A stretch of DNA of 64,000 bases from contig NZ_SJOJ01000018.1 of the NCBI RefSeq assembly GCF_004330295.1, forward strand, positions 1-64,000. Direction: 5' to 3'. Positions 32,763 to 43,304 of the stretch are shown piece after piece. A program made the position numbers and the translations under genes. The first letter of the stretch is position 1, and every line of letters starts with the position of its first letter. The DNA comes from Rahnella victoriana (GTDB lineage Bacteria; Pseudomonadota; Gammaproteobacteria; Enterobacterales; Enterobacteriaceae). The notes beneath the pieces are model-generated. The model had not been told where the DNA came from and did no database searches. It saw only the letters and a program-made list of their open reading frames with translations.

Positions 32763-32790
32763 TAAGCAAAGGGGGCCAATAAAGGCCCCC
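32763..32790 (-). terminator. Partial terminator between rpsB and tsf
   Basis: On the minus strand the perfect 7-bp stem GGGGGCC / GGCCCCC (32771-32790) is followed by only TTT then GCTTATC. This weak T-tract fits an attenuator that lets part of transcription continue into tsf. Confidence 0.75.
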
Positions 32791-32843
32791 TAACCAACAT
32801 ATTTCAATACCTGGTTAATAAGGGCTCTGCTGAGCTAGCCTTA

Positions 32844-33765
<922 letters not shown>

Positions 33766-33795
33766 TTTATACCATAAATAACGGCCCGGCAGCAA
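33766..33795 (-). promoter_or_regulatory. rpsB promoter
   Basis: On the minus strand a -35 TTGCTG (33790-33795) and -10 TATAAA (33766-33771) are spaced 18 bp, followed by a GC-rich discriminator (GCGCGCC) typical of ribosomal-protein promoters under stringent control. Confidence 0.75.
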
Positions 33796-33936
33796 CTTTT
33801 GTTCACCGGATTGCTCTCCGGGAAATGATAGTTTGGCAGCAAATATCAGGGCTGATACCATAAGCCACAGCTAATTATTGACGACATCGGTGTAGAAATA
33901 AAGCACACCTGATGCACAGAACCTGCAGGACAACAC

Positions 33937-34728
33937 ATGGCTATTTCAATCAAAACCCCTGAAGATATCGAAAAAATGCGCGTGGCGGGCCGTCTGGCCG
34001 CGGAAGTGCTGGAAATTATTGAGCCTTTCGTCAAGCCGGGCGTCAGCACCGGCGAGCTGGATCGCATTTGTGCCGATCATATCCTGAACAAACAACAGGC
34101 GGTTTCTGCCTGTCTGGATTACCACGGTTTCCCGAAATCCGTGTGTATCTCCGTTAACGAAGTGGTGTGCCACGGCATTCCGAGCGAAGATAAAATCCTT
34201 AAAGATGGCGATATCGTCAACATTGACGTGACCGTCATTAAAGACGGTTTCCACGGTGACACTTCAAAAATGTTCATCGCGGGTAAACCCACGATCCTTG
34301 GCGAACGCCTGTGCCGCATCACCCAGGAAAGTTTGTATATCGCGCTGCGCATGATCAAGCCGGGTATCCGCCTGCGCACGCTGGGTAAAGAGATCCAGAA
34401 GTTCGTGGAAGCCGAGAAATTCTCGGTGGTGCGCGAATATTGCGGTCATGGCATCGGTGAAGGTTTCCACGAAGAACCTCAGGTTCTGCATTACGATGCG
34501 GATGACGGCGGCGTGGTGTTGCAGGCGGGGATGGCGTTCACGGTTGAACCTATGGTCAACGCGGGCGATTACCGTATCCGCACCATGAAAGACGGCTGGA
34601 CAGTAAAAACTAAAGATCGCAGCTTGTCGGCTCAGTACGAGCATACTATTGTGGTGACAGATAACGGTTGTGAAATTATGACGCTGCGTAAGGATGACAC
34701 CATCCCGGCTATTCTGACGCACGACTAA
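33937..34728 (+). CDS. map: Methionine aminopeptidase, type I
   Basis: Map removes the N-terminal methionine from nascent proteins. The 263-residue protein has His79 (VCHGIP) and the metal ligands Asp97 and Asp108 (NIDVTVIKDGFHGDTS). Later come the His of GHGIGEGFHEEP (about 171) and two glutamates. It is divergent from rpsB and followed by a terminator, then glnD. Confidence 0.98.
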   Translation: MAISIKTPEDIEKMRVAGRLAAEVLEIIEPFVKPGVSTGELDRICADHILNKQQAVSACLDYHGFPKSVCISVNEVVCHGIPSEDKILKDGDIVNIDVTVIKDGFHGDTSKMFIAGKPTILGERLCRITQESLYIALRMIKPGIRLRTLGKEIQKFVEAEKFSVVREYCGHGIGEGFHEEPQVLHYDADDGGVVLQAGMAFTVEPMVNAGDYRIRTMKDGWTVKTKDRSLSAQYEHTIVVTDNGCEIMTLRKDDTIPAILTHD

Positions 34729-34769
34729 CAGTCACCCGCTCTGCGGAGAGGGTATAAATCTGTGAATCA

Positions 34770-34793
34770 AACCGGCGAAAGCCGGTTTTTTTA
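34770..34793 (+). terminator. Terminator after map
   Basis: The stem aaccggc / gccggtt with a GAAA loop is followed by TTTTTT. Confidence 0.9.
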
Positions 34794-34836
34794 TCTTTCA
34801 CGTTTATTGGTCTCTCACGTGTAGGGCTGCGCACCC

Positions 34837-37527
34837 ATGATTGAAAACTTCTCTGCTGAAAAGAACCTGCAACTGCAAACCCCGCAGGATCTCACCCGCA
34901 CTTTTCCGCCACAGCCCGCGTCCCCTTCTGTTTATCCGGATGACGATTTAAACCGTCAGAGCCTGAAACAGCATATGGAACAGTTTCAGGCGTGGCTGGC
35001 GGATGCCTTCAATGCGGGGCAACGGGCGGAAGAGCTGGTGGATGCCCGGACGCATTACATCGATCAGCTGTTGCAACGTCTGTGGACGTTCTACGGCTTC
35101 GACAATATTCCGGAAACCGCGATGGTTGCCGTGGGCGGTTACGGACGTGGTGAGCTGCATCCTTTATCTGATATCGACGTGCTGGTGCTCAGTCAGAAAC
35201 GCCTTAACGATGAACAGGCATTGCGGATTGGCGAACTGATTACCTTGCTGTGGGACCTCAAGCTGGAAGTCGGTCACAGCGTCCGTACGCTGGAAGAGTG
35301 TCTGCTGGAAGGGCTGGCCGATTTAACGGTAGCTACCAACCTGATCGAATCCCGTCTGATTTGCGGCGATGTCGCGCTGTTTCTCAGCATGCAGAAGCAC
35401 ATTTTCAGCGACGGATTCTGGCCTTCGCCAAACTTTTTCCGCGCCAAGATTGATGAACAGAATGAACGTCATCAGCGTTATCACGGTACCAGTTATAACC
35501 TTGAGCCGGACATCAAAAGCAGCCCAGGCGGCCTGCGCGACATTCACACGATTCTGTGGGTCGCCCGCCGTCATTTTGGCGCGACCTCGCTCGATGAAAT
35601 GGTAGCGTTTGGTTTTCTGACCAAAGCCGAGCGCAACGAACTGCTCGAATGCCAGAGTTTCCTGTGGCGCATCCGTTTTGCGCTGCATTTGCTGCTGCCC
35701 CGCTACGACAACCGTCTGCTGTTTGACCGTCAGCAAAGCGTGGCGCAACTGCTGCAATATCAGGGCGAAGGCAACCAGCCTGTCGAACGCATGATGAAGG
35801 ATTTCTACCGCATGACCCGCCGGGTCGGCGAGCTGAATCAGATGTTATTGCAGTTGTTCGATGAGGCGATTCTGGCCATCGGCCCGAATGAGAAACCGCG
35901 CCCGCTGGATGACGATTTCCAGTTGCGTGGTGATCTGATTGATCTGCGCGACAGCACGCTCTTTGAGCGCCGTCCGGAAACCATTATCAGCATGTTCCAT
36001 CTGATGGTGCGCCACCGTGAAATCAAAGGTATCTATTCCACCACCGTGCGCCTGCTGCGCCATGCACGCCGCCATCTCAAAGAGCCGCTGTGCATGATCC
36101 CGCAGGCGCGCGAGCTGTTTATGGCTATCCTGCGCCATCCCGGTGCCGTCTCGCGCGCGCTGGTGCCGATGCATCGCCACAGCGTGTTGTGGGCGTATAT
36201 GCCGCAATGGGGGCAAATCGTCGGGCAGATGCAGTTTGATCTGTTCCACGCCTACACCGTGGATGAACACACGATCCGCGTGCTGCAAAAACTGGAAAGT
36301 TTTGCCCATGAAGAGACGCGGCCAAAGCATCCTTTGTGCGTGGAATTGTACCCGCGCCTGCCGCAGCCTGAATTGTTGTTAATGGCGGCGTTGTTCCACG
36401 ATATCGCCAAAGGCCGTGGCGGCGATCACTCCATTCTCGGCGCGCAGGATGTGCTGGAATTTGCTGAGCTGCACGGGCTGAACTCCCGCGAAACCCAGCT
36501 GGTGTCGTGGCTGGTTCGCTGTCATTTGCTGATGTCGGTCACGGCACAGCGGCGCGATATTCAGGATCCTAACGAAATTCAGCAGTTCGCTGCCGAAATG
36601 CAAAGCGAAGTGCGTCTGCGTTATCTGGTCAGTCTGACCGTGGCGGATATCTGCGCCACCAACGAAACCTTATGGAACAGCTGGAAACAGAGCCTGATAC
36701 GCGAACTGTATTTTGCCACTGAAAAACAGCTGCGCCGCGGTATGCAAAACACGCCGGATCTGCGCGAACGTGTGCGTCATCACCGTTTGCAGGCACTGGC
36801 ATTGCTGCGCATGGATAACATTGATGAAGAAGCGCTGCACCGGATCTGGAGCCGTTGCCGGGCGGATTATTTCCTGCGTCACTCGCCGAATCAGCTGGCG
36901 TGGCACGCAAGACATCTGCTGGAACATGACTCCACCAAACCGCTGGTGCTGGTCAGCCGTCAGGCAACACGCGGAGGGACGGAGATCTTTATCTGGAGCC
37001 CCGACCGCCCGTATCTGTTTGCCACCGTTGCCGGTGAGCTCGACAGGCGCAATCTGAGCATTCATGACGCGCAAATTTTCACCAACCGCGACGGCATGGC
37101 GATGGACACCTTTATCGTGCTCGAGCCGGACGGCAGCCCGCTGGCACAGGATCGCCATGAAGCGATCCGTTATGCGCTGGAACAGTCGATGACGCAGGCT
37201 TATCAGCCGCCGCGTGCCCGACGTCCTTCGCCGAAACTGCGGCATTTCAGCGTACAGACGGAAGTGAGTTTCCTGCCAACGCATACGGATCGCCGGACGT
37301 ATATGGAACTGGTGGCGCTCGATCAGCCCGGCCTGCTGGCCCGCGTCGGGGAAGTGTTCTCTGATCTCGGGCTTTCGCTGCACGGTGCGCGAATCTCCAC
37401 CATCGGCGAACGCGTTGAGGACTTATTTATTCTGGCAAATGGCGAGCGTCGCGCGCTGGATAAGCAAACCCGCCAGGAAATCACACGCCGATTAACTGAG
37501 GCACTCAACCCTGGCGATAAAATGTGA
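34837..37527 (+). CDS. glnD: PII uridylyltransferase / uridylyl-removing enzyme GlnD
   Basis: GlnD senses glutamine and modifies PII proteins (GlnB, GlnK), setting nitrogen regulation. The 896-residue protein has the nucleotidyltransferase motif [15 protein letters not shown] at about 100-114. An HD domain for uridylyl removal ([15 protein letters not shown]) lies near 515-530, and two C-terminal ACT domains at about 705-785 and 815-890 bind glutamine. The N-terminal 40 residues diverge from E. coli, which is normal for this protein. It lies upstream of dapD. Confidence 0.97.
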   Translation: MIENFSAEKNLQLQTPQDLTRTFPPQPASPSVYPDDDLNRQSLKQHMEQFQAWLADAFNAGQRAEELVDARTHYIDQLLQRLWTFYGFDNIPETAMVAVGGYGRGELHPLSDIDVLVLSQKRLNDEQALRIGELITLLWDLKLEVGHSVRTLEECLLEGLADLTVATNLIESRLICGDVALFLSMQKHIFSDGFWPSPNFFRAKIDEQNERHQRYHGTSYNLEPDIKSSPGGLRDIHTILWVARRHFGATSLDEMVAFGFLTKAERNELLECQSFLWRIRFALHLLLPRYDNRLLFDRQQSVAQLLQYQGEGNQPVERMMKDFYRMTRRVGELNQMLLQLFDEAILAIGPNEKPRPLDDDFQLRGDLIDLRDSTLFERRPETIISMFHLMVRHREIKGIYSTTVRLLRHARRHLKEPLCMIPQARELFMAILRHPGAVSRALVPMHRHSVLWAYMPQWGQIVGQMQFDLFHAYTVDEHTIRVLQKLESFAHEETRPKHPLCVELYPRLPQPELLLMAALFHDIAKGRGGDHSILGAQDVLEFAELHGLNSRETQLVSWLVRCHLLMSVTAQRRDIQDPNEIQQFAAEMQSEVRLRYLVSLTVADICATNETLWNSWKQSLIRELYFATEKQLRRGMQNTPDLRERVRHHRLQALALLRMDNIDEEALHRIWSRCRADYFLRHSPNQLAWHARHLLEHDSTKPLVLVSRQATRGGTEIFIWSPDRPYLFATVAGELDRRNLSIHDAQIFTNRDGMAMDTFIVLEPDGSPLAQDRHEAIRYALEQSMTQAYQPPRARRPSPKLRHFSVQTEVSFLPTHTDRRTYMELVALDQPGLLARVGEVFSDLGLSLHGARISTIGERVEDLFILANGERRALDKQTRQEITRRLTEALNPGDKM

Positions 37528-37573
37528 TACAAGTACCACTATCTTTTAAAACCAATTCAGGAAAGAGAACAGG

Positions 37574-38398
37574 ATGCAGCAACTACAAACCGTTATTGAA
37601 CAAGCCTTCGAGCGCCGTGCGGACATCACCCCGGCTAACGTTGACAGCGTAACGCGCGACGCCATCACTCAGGTTATCAGCAAAATCGACAGCGGCGAAT
37701 TGCGCGTGGCTGAGAAGATTGATGGCGAATGGGTGACGCATCAGTGGCTGAAGAAAGCGGTACTGCTCTCGTTCAGAATCAATGACAACCAGGTAATGGA
37801 AGGCGGTGAAAGCCGTTACTTCGATAAAGTGCCAATGAAATTCGCTGACTACGACGAAGCGCGTTTCCAGCGTGAAGGTTTCCGCGTGGTGCCACCGGCT
37901 GCCGTGCGTAAAGGCGCATTCATTGCCCGCAACACCGTGCTCATGCCTTCCTACGTCAACATCGGCGCTTACGTTGATGAAGGCACCATGGTAGACACCT
38001 GGGCGACTGTCGGCTCTTGCGCGCAGATCGGTAAAAACGTACACCTGTCCGGCGGCGTGGGCATCGGCGGCGTGCTGGAGCCGTTGCAGGCTAACCCGAC
38101 CATCATCGAAGACAACTGCTTCATCGGCGCACGTTCAGAAATCGTTGAAGGCGTGATCGTTGAAGAAGGCTCTGTGATTTCCATGGGCGTTTACATCGGT
38201 CAGAGCACCAAAATTTATGACCGCGAAACCGGCGAAGTGCATTACGGTCGCGTGCCGGCTGGCTCGGTAGTGGTTTCCGGTAACCTGCCGTCCAAAGACG
38301 GTAAATACAGCCTGTACTGCGCGGTTATCGTCAAGAAAGTGGATGCAAAAACCCTGGGCAAAACCGGCCTGAATGAGTTATTGCGTACCATCGACTAA
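37574..38398 (+). CDS. dapD: 2,3,4,5-tetrahydropyridine-2,6-dicarboxylate N-succinyltransferase
   Basis: DapD succinylates tetrahydrodipicolinate in lysine and diaminopimelate synthesis. The 274-residue length equals E. coli. A left-handed beta-helix of hexapeptide repeats (about 105-225) includes [11 protein letters not shown] and [13 protein letters not shown]. An AGGAAAGAG site precedes the ATG. It lies 46 bp after glnD and is followed by a strong terminator. Confidence 0.98.
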   Translation: MQQLQTVIEQAFERRADITPANVDSVTRDAITQVISKIDSGELRVAEKIDGEWVTHQWLKKAVLLSFRINDNQVMEGGESRYFDKVPMKFADYDEARFQREGFRVVPPAAVRKGAFIARNTVLMPSYVNIGAYVDEGTMVDTWATVGSCAQIGKNVHLSGGVGIGGVLEPLQANPTIIEDNCFIGARSEIVEGVIVEEGSVISMGVYIGQSTKIYDRETGEVHYGRVPAGSVVVSGNLPSKDGKYSLYCAVIVKKVDAKTLGKTGLNELLRTID

Positions 38399-38402
38399 GA
38401 TT

Positions 38403-38437
38403 AAAAATAGCGGGTATCAGTTACCCGCTATTTTTTT
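38403..38437 (+). terminator. Terminator after dapD
   Basis: A perfect stem aaaaatagcgggta / tacccgctattttt is followed by further T residues. Confidence 0.92.
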
Positions 38438-38533
38438 ATCTTGCTGATGGCAAATTGTGTCATTAATCAACGATTCGAATTCTTCTTCGGTTCATCATGA
38501 CCGTTAAATATTCTCCTAAACGAAGGTAGCGCT

Positions 38534-38923
38534 ATGTATGACAATCTGAAAAGCCTGGGCATTAATAATCCCGACGATATTGATCGTTACAGCCTGCGTC
38601 AGGAGGCCAATAACGACATTCTGAAGATCTATTTCCGCAGAGATAAAGGCGAGTTTTTTGCAAAAAGCGTGAAGTTTAAATACCCGCGCCAGCGCAAAAC
38701 CATCGTTGCCGACAACGCAGGGCAAGGCTACAAAGAAATCCATGAAATCAGCCCGAACCTGCGTTATGTCATTGATGAGCTGGATCAGATTTGTCAGCGC
38801 GATCAGGTGGAAGTGGATCTGAAACGTAAAATTCTTGATGACCTGCGTCATCTCGAATCCGTGGTGGCGAATAAAATTTCTGAGATTGAATCTGATCTGG
38901 AAAAACTCACCAACGGTCGCTGA
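38534..38923 (+). CDS. yaeH: DUF3461 family protein YaeH
   Basis: A 129-residue soluble protein of unknown function, nearly identical along its length to E. coli YaeH ([12 protein letters not shown] start, [17 protein letters not shown]). The C-terminal third is charged and probably helical or coiled coil. It follows dapD as in E. coli but has its own upstream gap and terminator. I assign no function. Confidence 0.92.
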   Translation: MYDNLKSLGINNPDDIDRYSLRQEANNDILKIYFRRDKGEFFAKSVKFKYPRQRKTIVADNAGQGYKEIHEISPNLRYVIDELDQICQRDQVEVDLKRKILDDLRHLESVVANKISEIESDLEKLTNGR

Positions 38924-38951
38924 TAAATTCCGCAGGGAATACGTTGAATAC

Positions 38952-38984
38952 AAAAAAGGTCAGGCATTTGCCTGACCTTTTTAA
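38952..38984. terminator. Bidirectional terminator between yaeH and yqcA
   Basis: The stem ggtcaggca / tgcctgacc has a six-A flank on the left and a T-run on the right, so it can stop both yaeH (+) and yqcA (-). Confidence 0.9.
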
Positions 38985-39012
38985 TTGCGCGAAACCGGAG
39001 AACAGCGGCTTT

Positions 39013-39462
39013 TTATTTCAGCAACTGGCCCCATTTTTCTACCCACGGGATAGCAACAGTTTCCGGCTCGGCGGTTTCCATGGCATCGATTTCCAGCATT
39101 TCGCCCACGCGTGATGCGCCCTGCTCCTGCAATAAATCATCCAGCTTATGACCACCGCCGCAGAAATGATCGTAACTGATGTCGCCCAGCGCAATCATGC
39201 CGTAACGCAGTTCCGGCTGATAACCCACGGTGTCGCGGATCGCCACATACAGCGGCGCGATGCTGTCCGGCAAATCGCCCTGACCGGTGGTGGATGTCAC
39301 GATCAGCACAAAGTGATGACGGTAATACTGCCAGGCTTCCAGCGTGCCTTCTTCAAACAGTTTCACGTCATGGCCCTGGCCTTTCAGCACGGTTTCCGCT
39401 TCTTCTGCGACGAGTAACGCATTGCCGTATACCGTACCGACAAAAATTCCGACTTCTGCCAT
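39013..39462 (-). CDS. yqcA: Flavodoxin YqcA
   Basis: A 149-residue flavodoxin-fold electron carrier binding FMN. The phosphate loop GTVYGNA is near residues 9-15, and the 50s and 90s loops ([24 protein letters not shown]) contact the flavin. The start at 39462 has an AGGAG site eight bases upstream; an alternative GTG nine bases earlier is less likely. Partners are unknown; it is the last gene of yqcC-truC-yqcA. Confidence 0.93.
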   Translation of the reverse strand: MAEVGIFVGTVYGNALLVAEEAETVLKGQGHDVKLFEEGTLEAWQYYRHHFVLIVTSTTGQGDLPDSIAPLYVAIRDTVGYQPELRYGMIALGDISYDHFCGGGHKLDDLLQEQGASRVGEMLEIDAMETAEPETVAIPWVEKWGQLLK

Positions 39463-39516
39463 GAGCTTCACTCCTGTGTGATGGTCGCTCCCCCGCCAAA
39501 ATATCGTGCGGAGATC

Positions 39517-40296
39517 TTAAATTTGTTCATTATCCTGACGGCAAGTTTCAGCAAACTCAACCCTTTCAAGCCCAGGGATTTTCCCCTGCCAGCCAAACTG
39601 CGTCACCACGTTTTGCCAGCGGTGATCCCAGCGGGCGTGCAGCGATAATAATTCGCCGGTCACCGGATGCGGCAGTTGCATATGGCTGGCGTGAAGCATC
39701 AATCCTGAACAGCCGAAATGCTGCGTCATGCCGCGGTTTTGCTTTAAATCACCATGGGCGCTGTCACCGATAATCGGATGGCGCAAATGCGACATATGCC
39801 GGCGCAGTTGGTGTTTACGGCCGGTGTCCGGTTTCAGTTCCATCAGGCTGTAGCGGGCCGTGTCATAACGCCCGACCGCCACCGGCATTTCCACCTGCGC
39901 CACCACGCGATAATGCGTGACGGCGGGCTGTGGCGCTTTATCCGGGTTAGCAAACTTATCCGCGATTTTATCCAGCTCTTCGGTCAGCGCGTAATCAAGG
40001 GTGCCGTCCTGCGGCACATATCCGCGCACCACGGCGTGATACGTCTTGCTCATCTGGTTATTTTCAAACTGCTGCGACAGCAAACGCGCCACGTCGCTGG
40101 ACAGCGCCAGCAGTAAAACGCCGGATGTCGGCTTATCCAGCCGGTGAACCGTAAACACATGCTGACCAATCTGGTCACGCAATGTCTGCATCACAAACAC
40201 CGTTTCATGCCGGTCGAGCCAGCTGCGATGAACCAGCATGCCCGCAGGTTTATTCACTGCGACCAGATGTTCGTCCTGATACAAAATTTCCAGCAT
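39517..40296 (-). CDS. truC: tRNA pseudouridine(65) synthase TruC
   Basis: TruC makes pseudouridine 65 in the T stem-loop region of tRNA-Ile1 and tRNA-Asp. The 259-residue RluA-family protein has the catalytic Asp54 in HRLDKPTSGVLLLA and the block GRKHQLRRHMSHLRHPIIGD near 177-196. It starts one base after the yqcC stop. Confidence 0.95.
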   Translation of the reverse strand: MLEILYQDEHLVAVNKPAGMLVHRSWLDRHETVFVMQTLRDQIGQHVFTVHRLDKPTSGVLLLALSSDVARLLSQQFENNQMSKTYHAVVRGYVPQDGTLDYALTEELDKIADKFANPDKAPQPAVTHYRVVAQVEMPVAVGRYDTARYSLMELKPDTGRKHQLRRHMSHLRHPIIGDSAHGDLKQNRGMTQHFGCSGLMLHASHMQLPHPVTGELLSLHARWDHRWQNVVTQFGWQGKIPGLERVEFAETCRQDNEQI

Positions 40297-40297
40297 G

Positions 40298-40612
40298 TCA
40301 GTCTTCTATATTCAGCAAATCGTCGAGGCGTTGCAGCTGGGTCAGCAAACGGATTGCTTCCGGCATCGCGACTTCAAAATAGGGGGTGATAGCAAAACGG
40401 GTGGGCAGTGCCGCATCGGCTTCCAGCAAGGCGTACATGCGCGGGATCAGCACCCACTGCAACCATTGCTCAGCCGACAGGGTATCCACGGAGAACGGCT
40501 CTTTGCTTTCAAAGGCTTCCGGTTCCGGCGGCGTGGCATGCCACAATTTGTCATCGCGCATAGCCTGCTCGATGTCTTCTAAAATCTGGCGAACCTGGTT
40601 TTCTGTATTCAT
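40298..40612 (-). CDS. yqcC: YqcC family protein (DUF446)
   Basis: A 104-residue protein of unknown function with the family block FSVDTLSAEQWLQWVLIPRM. I start it at the ATG beginning MNTENQV; a longer reading from 40672 adds 20 residues with no family match. It heads the yqcC-truC-yqcA operon. In E. coli it adjoins csrB; here a transporter gene lies between. Confidence 0.88.
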   Translation of the reverse strand: MNTENQVRQILEDIEQAMRDDKLWHATPPEPEAFESKEPFSVDTLSAEQWLQWVLIPRMYALLEADAALPTRFAITPYFEVAMPEAIRLLTQLQRLDDLLNIED

Positions 40613-40801
40613 CAATGACTCTCTTCGTTCATGGCCCCGGGCAGCCTCCGCCGGGGGCGCAAAGCATAACATTGAAGGACTGATGCCCCAACTTTCTGCA
40701 TCGTATCCATTTTATCTATTCAACCATAAGATTTTCATGGTGGCGATAAACGCCCGATACGGGCAAACTACCGCCACTTTTTTCTTTACAGATGTGTCCT
40801 C

Positions 40802-42040
40802 ATGTCCGCAAAACACACTCAAAAAGCCCATGCAACCCCCGCAAAAGCCATGCTGGCGTCCGTCACCGGCTACGCCATGGACGGTTTCGATTTACTGATC
40901 CTCGGTTTCATGCTCCCGGCCATCACCAGCGAATTTGGCCTGTCATCCTCACAAAGCGGTTCACTGGTGACCTGGACGCTGATTGGCGCGGTGCTGGGCG
41001 GCGTGATTTTTGGTCCGATCAGCGACCGTTTCGGCCGTATCCGCGTCCTGACTTTCACTATCCTGATGTTCTCCCTGTTCACCGGTTTGTGTGCCTTTGC
41101 ACAAGGTTACTGGGATTTACTGATTTACCGCACGCTGGCCGGTGTCGGACTGGGCGGTGAATTTGGGATCGGCATGGCGCTGATAGCAGAAGCCTGGCCT
41201 GCCGAAAAACGCAACCGTGCCTCGGCGTACGTCGGCATGGGCTGGCAGCTCGGCGTGTTAATGGCGGCCTTCCTGACGCCACTTCTGCTCGGTATTATCG
41301 GCTGGCGCGGCATGTTCCTGGTCGGTCTGCTGCCCGCGCTGGCGTCTTTCCTGATCCGCCGGACGATGGGCGAACCGGAAGCCTTCGTAAAAAGCGCCAC
41401 CGCCAGCAATGACGGCTCTCTGTTCAGCCGCATTAAATTACTGTTCCGCGATAAAGCCACCACCAAAGCCAGCCTCGGCATTCTGATCCTCTGTTCCGTG
41501 CAGAACTTTGGCTATTACGGACTGATGATCTGGATGCCAAGTTACCTGTCGAAAAACTTTGGTTTTTCGCTGACCAAATCCGGCCTGTGGACCGCCGTAA
41601 CCGTGATCGGCATGACCTTTGGCATCTGGCTGTTCGGCATGTTGTCGGATCGTTTCCCGCGCTGGAAAATCTTCCTGATTTATCAGATTGGTGCGGTCGT
41701 GATGGTGGTGTGTTACGCACAACTGACTGACCCGACGCTGATGTTATTCGCGGGCGCGCTGATGGGCATGTTTGTGAATGGCATGATTGGCGGTTACGGC
41801 GGGCTGATTTCCGATCTCTATCCGGTGCGTGTCCGGGCGACGGCGCAAAATCTGTTATTTAACCTTGGACGCGGTGTCGGCGGTTTTGGTCCGCTGGTGA
41901 TCGGCATGCTGGTGGCGCAGGTGTCATTTACCGCGGCCATTACTTTGCTGGCGGCAATTTATCTGCTGGATATTTTCGCCACGTTATTCCTGTTACCGAA
42001 AAAGCAGGGACAGGATGATGTATTAGGGGCAATCGGCTGA
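40802..42040 (+). CDS. Major facilitator transporter, aromatic acid:H+ symporter (AAHS)-like
   Basis: A 412-residue inner-membrane protein with 12 predicted membrane segments in two halves split by a loop near 190-215. The first helix contains DGFDLLILGF, the DGFD signature of the aromatic acid:proton symporter family (PcaK and relatives). Loop 2-3 has the facilitator motif GPISDRFGRIR, and GEFGIGM fits helix 4. Substrate is unknown; no catabolic genes are near. E. coli K-12 has no gene here between yqcC and csrB, so it is an addition to this syntenic block. The ribosome site is weak. Confidence 0.9.
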   Translation: MSAKHTQKAHATPAKAMLASVTGYAMDGFDLLILGFMLPAITSEFGLSSSQSGSLVTWTLIGAVLGGVIFGPISDRFGRIRVLTFTILMFSLFTGLCAFAQGYWDLLIYRTLAGVGLGGEFGIGMALIAEAWPAEKRNRASAYVGMGWQLGVLMAAFLTPLLLGIIGWRGMFLVGLLPALASFLIRRTMGEPEAFVKSATASNDGSLFSRIKLLFRDKATTKASLGILILCSVQNFGYYGLMIWMPSYLSKNFGFSLTKSGLWTAVTVIGMTFGIWLFGMLSDRFPRWKIFLIYQIGAVVMVVCYAQLTDPTLMLFAGALMGMFVNGMIGGYGGLISDLYPVRVRATAQNLLFNLGRGVGGFGPLVIGMLVAQVSFTAAITLLAAIYLLDIFATLFLLPKKQGQDDVLGAIG

Positions 42041-42077
42041 CAGGCGGGAGTGTCCGGCGGGAAAATTTTATTGAGAC

Positions 42078-42111
42078 AAAAAGTTGGGGGCACTGTTTAC
42101 ACAGTGCCCCC
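42078..42111 (-). terminator. csrB terminator
   Basis: On the minus strand a perfect 11-bp stem GGGGGCACTGT / ACAGTGCCCCC (42086-42111) is followed by AACTTTTTGTC. It is 37 bp from the convergent transporter stop. Confidence 0.9.
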
Positions 42112-42441
42112 GGTTCGTTTTATAGCAATCCAGCTACCTAAGTGCTCCCTGCTCAATCCCTGAAAACTTTTCCTGCGGTTATCCTAACCGGCTGTCCTTC
42201 GCATCGTCCAACTTTCATCCTGACGGTCTGTCCTAAGTCATCCTGACTGAAATCCCTTGGTCATCTGTGACCCGCTCAGCTTCCTTTGTGAGCTCTCTTC
42301 TCCGTCCTGGAGGTGTCCCTGGTTTCGTCCTGAAACATCCTGGCATAATCCGATGCCGTCCTGACTCTTCCTGAGTCGTCCCCTTCTTGATGAATCAGCC
42401 ATCATCCTGATGTTCTGTTTCATGCTTCCTTTCTGCCCGAC
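42078..42441 (-). ncRNA. csrB: CsrB regulatory RNA (CsrA sponge)
   Basis: CsrB binds many copies of the translational regulator CsrA and so controls carbon storage, motility and biofilm genes. On the minus strand this stretch carries about 23 GGA motifs, many as CAGGA or TCAGGATG, the CsrA binding core. Its 3' end reads GAACCGGGGGCACTGTG and closes in a terminator, matching E. coli CsrB. The GTCG 5' end lies 28 bases before ACATCAGGATGATG, the same distance as in E. coli. Its length is about 364 nt (E. coli about 369), and it sits beside syd as in E. coli. The 5' end may be off by a few bases. A 91-residue open frame inside it is fortuitous. Confidence 0.95.
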
Positions 42442-42442
42442 T

Positions 42443-42471
42443 AGAATCGTTGATTTCGCCCTTCCGGGCAA
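42443..42471 (-). promoter_or_regulatory. Possible csrB core promoter
   Basis: On the minus strand TTGCCC (42466-42471) and GATTCT (42443-42448) are spaced 17 bp. This would start the RNA near 42435-42437, a few bases inside the end assigned by comparison with E. coli. The weak -10 fits a promoter that needs an activator. Confidence 0.5.
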
Positions 42472-42584
42472 GACAGGCTGTAAGCCATATCCAGGGCGCG
42501 TAAGCCGCCTCACACCCCGTTTAAAACCTAAAGTGTTGTTTTTAAATAGTTAACACATTTACCGCAGAAGATAATTAAGTCAAA

Positions 42585-42625
42585 TTAGCGAGATCTCTTA
42601 CAGCCTTTGTGAGAGATCTCTCACA
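42585..42625 (-). promoter_or_regulatory. Two UvrY (GacA)-type binding sites upstream of csrB
   Basis: TGTGAGAGATCTCTCACA (42608-42625) is a perfect 18-bp palindrome close to the GacA/UvrY consensus TGTAAGN6CTTACA. A second, half-degenerate copy ending AGATCTCTTACA lies at about 42585-42602. They are about 150-185 bp before the csrB start, the kind of remote activating position known for BarA-UvrY control of csrB. Binding is inferred. Confidence 0.82.
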
Positions 42626-42676
42626 CGCTTGTGAGCCATTTGTGCTCTGCGGGATGGGGTGTTCAACGGATATAAA

Positions 42677-43228
42677 TCAGGCGGGGTAAACAGCGGTCAG
42701 CATTGTAAGAAATTCTGGCAACGATGGCGAGAGTATAGTGCGTTTTTTACTGCCGAATTGTTCGAGCAGCACATTGCCGGTCACATTGCATAACGAGACC
42801 ATATCCAGATCAGAATCGGTGGTCGCCAGAAAGACTGTTGGCGTCAGTTTCAGCCGCTTTTGCGTCACCAGATGGCCGATCAGATTTTCCTGCAAGCGGG
42901 TGAAATCATCCTCGCTCCAGACCTGCAATAACGTCAGCGCATTTCCCTGCCAGCTGGCGGTCATGTCACCGGCATATTGCGTGGTGTAAAACGCATGGGC
43001 TTCGGGACGCAATTGTAATTCCAGCGCGCGCTCCACATTTTGCAGCGTTGCTTCAGGGATAAACGTCTGCGTCAGCCAGTAAACCTTATCTTCCTCCGTT
43101 TTCACCACACAAGGTGACGCCATACCCAAAAGGGCTTCGCTGGCGGGCGGCATGCCGGTTTCCTGTTGCCAGAGATCGACATAACGCTGAGTAAATTCAC
43201 GCAATGCTACAGAAACTTCAGACTCCAT
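42677..43228 (-). CDS. syd: SecY-interacting protein Syd
   Basis: Syd binds the cytosolic face of SecY and may check translocon integrity. The 183-residue protein shows the conserved block [24 protein letters not shown] near residues 106-131. It is divergent from queF and lies just upstream of csrB, as in E. coli; this supports the CsrB call. Confidence 0.95.
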   Translation of the reverse strand: MESEVSVALREFTQRYVDLWQQETGMPPASEALLGMASPCVVKTEEDKVYWLTQTFIPEATLQNVERALELQLRPEAHAFYTTQYAGDMTASWQGNALTLLQVWSEDDFTRLQENLIGHLVTQKRLKLTPTVFLATTDSDLDMVSLCNVTGNVLLEQFGSKKRTILSPSLPEFLTMLTAVYPA

Positions 43229-43304
43229 AATTCTCTCATCTTCCGGTAAGGCTGGGGTAAACTAGGGATTATTCTTTATTGTACCTATTTCGTAAGGTGA
43301 CAGC

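Noticed and set aside
31950-32765. A 271-residue frame antisense to tsf
   Set aside because: It mirrors the strongly codon-biased tsf gene; such long antisense frames are expected there, and it has low-complexity Phe/Asn-rich content and no homology.
42170-42440. Repeated TCCTGA-like units that resemble a degenerate repeat or CRISPR array
   Set aside because: Spacing and unit length are irregular; the units are CsrA-binding motifs of CsrB.
42238-42513. A 91-residue open frame on the minus strand with Gln/Arg/Gly-rich composition
   Set aside because: It lies almost wholly within CsrB; its composition comes from the repeated CAGGA motifs and it has no convincing ribosome site or family match.
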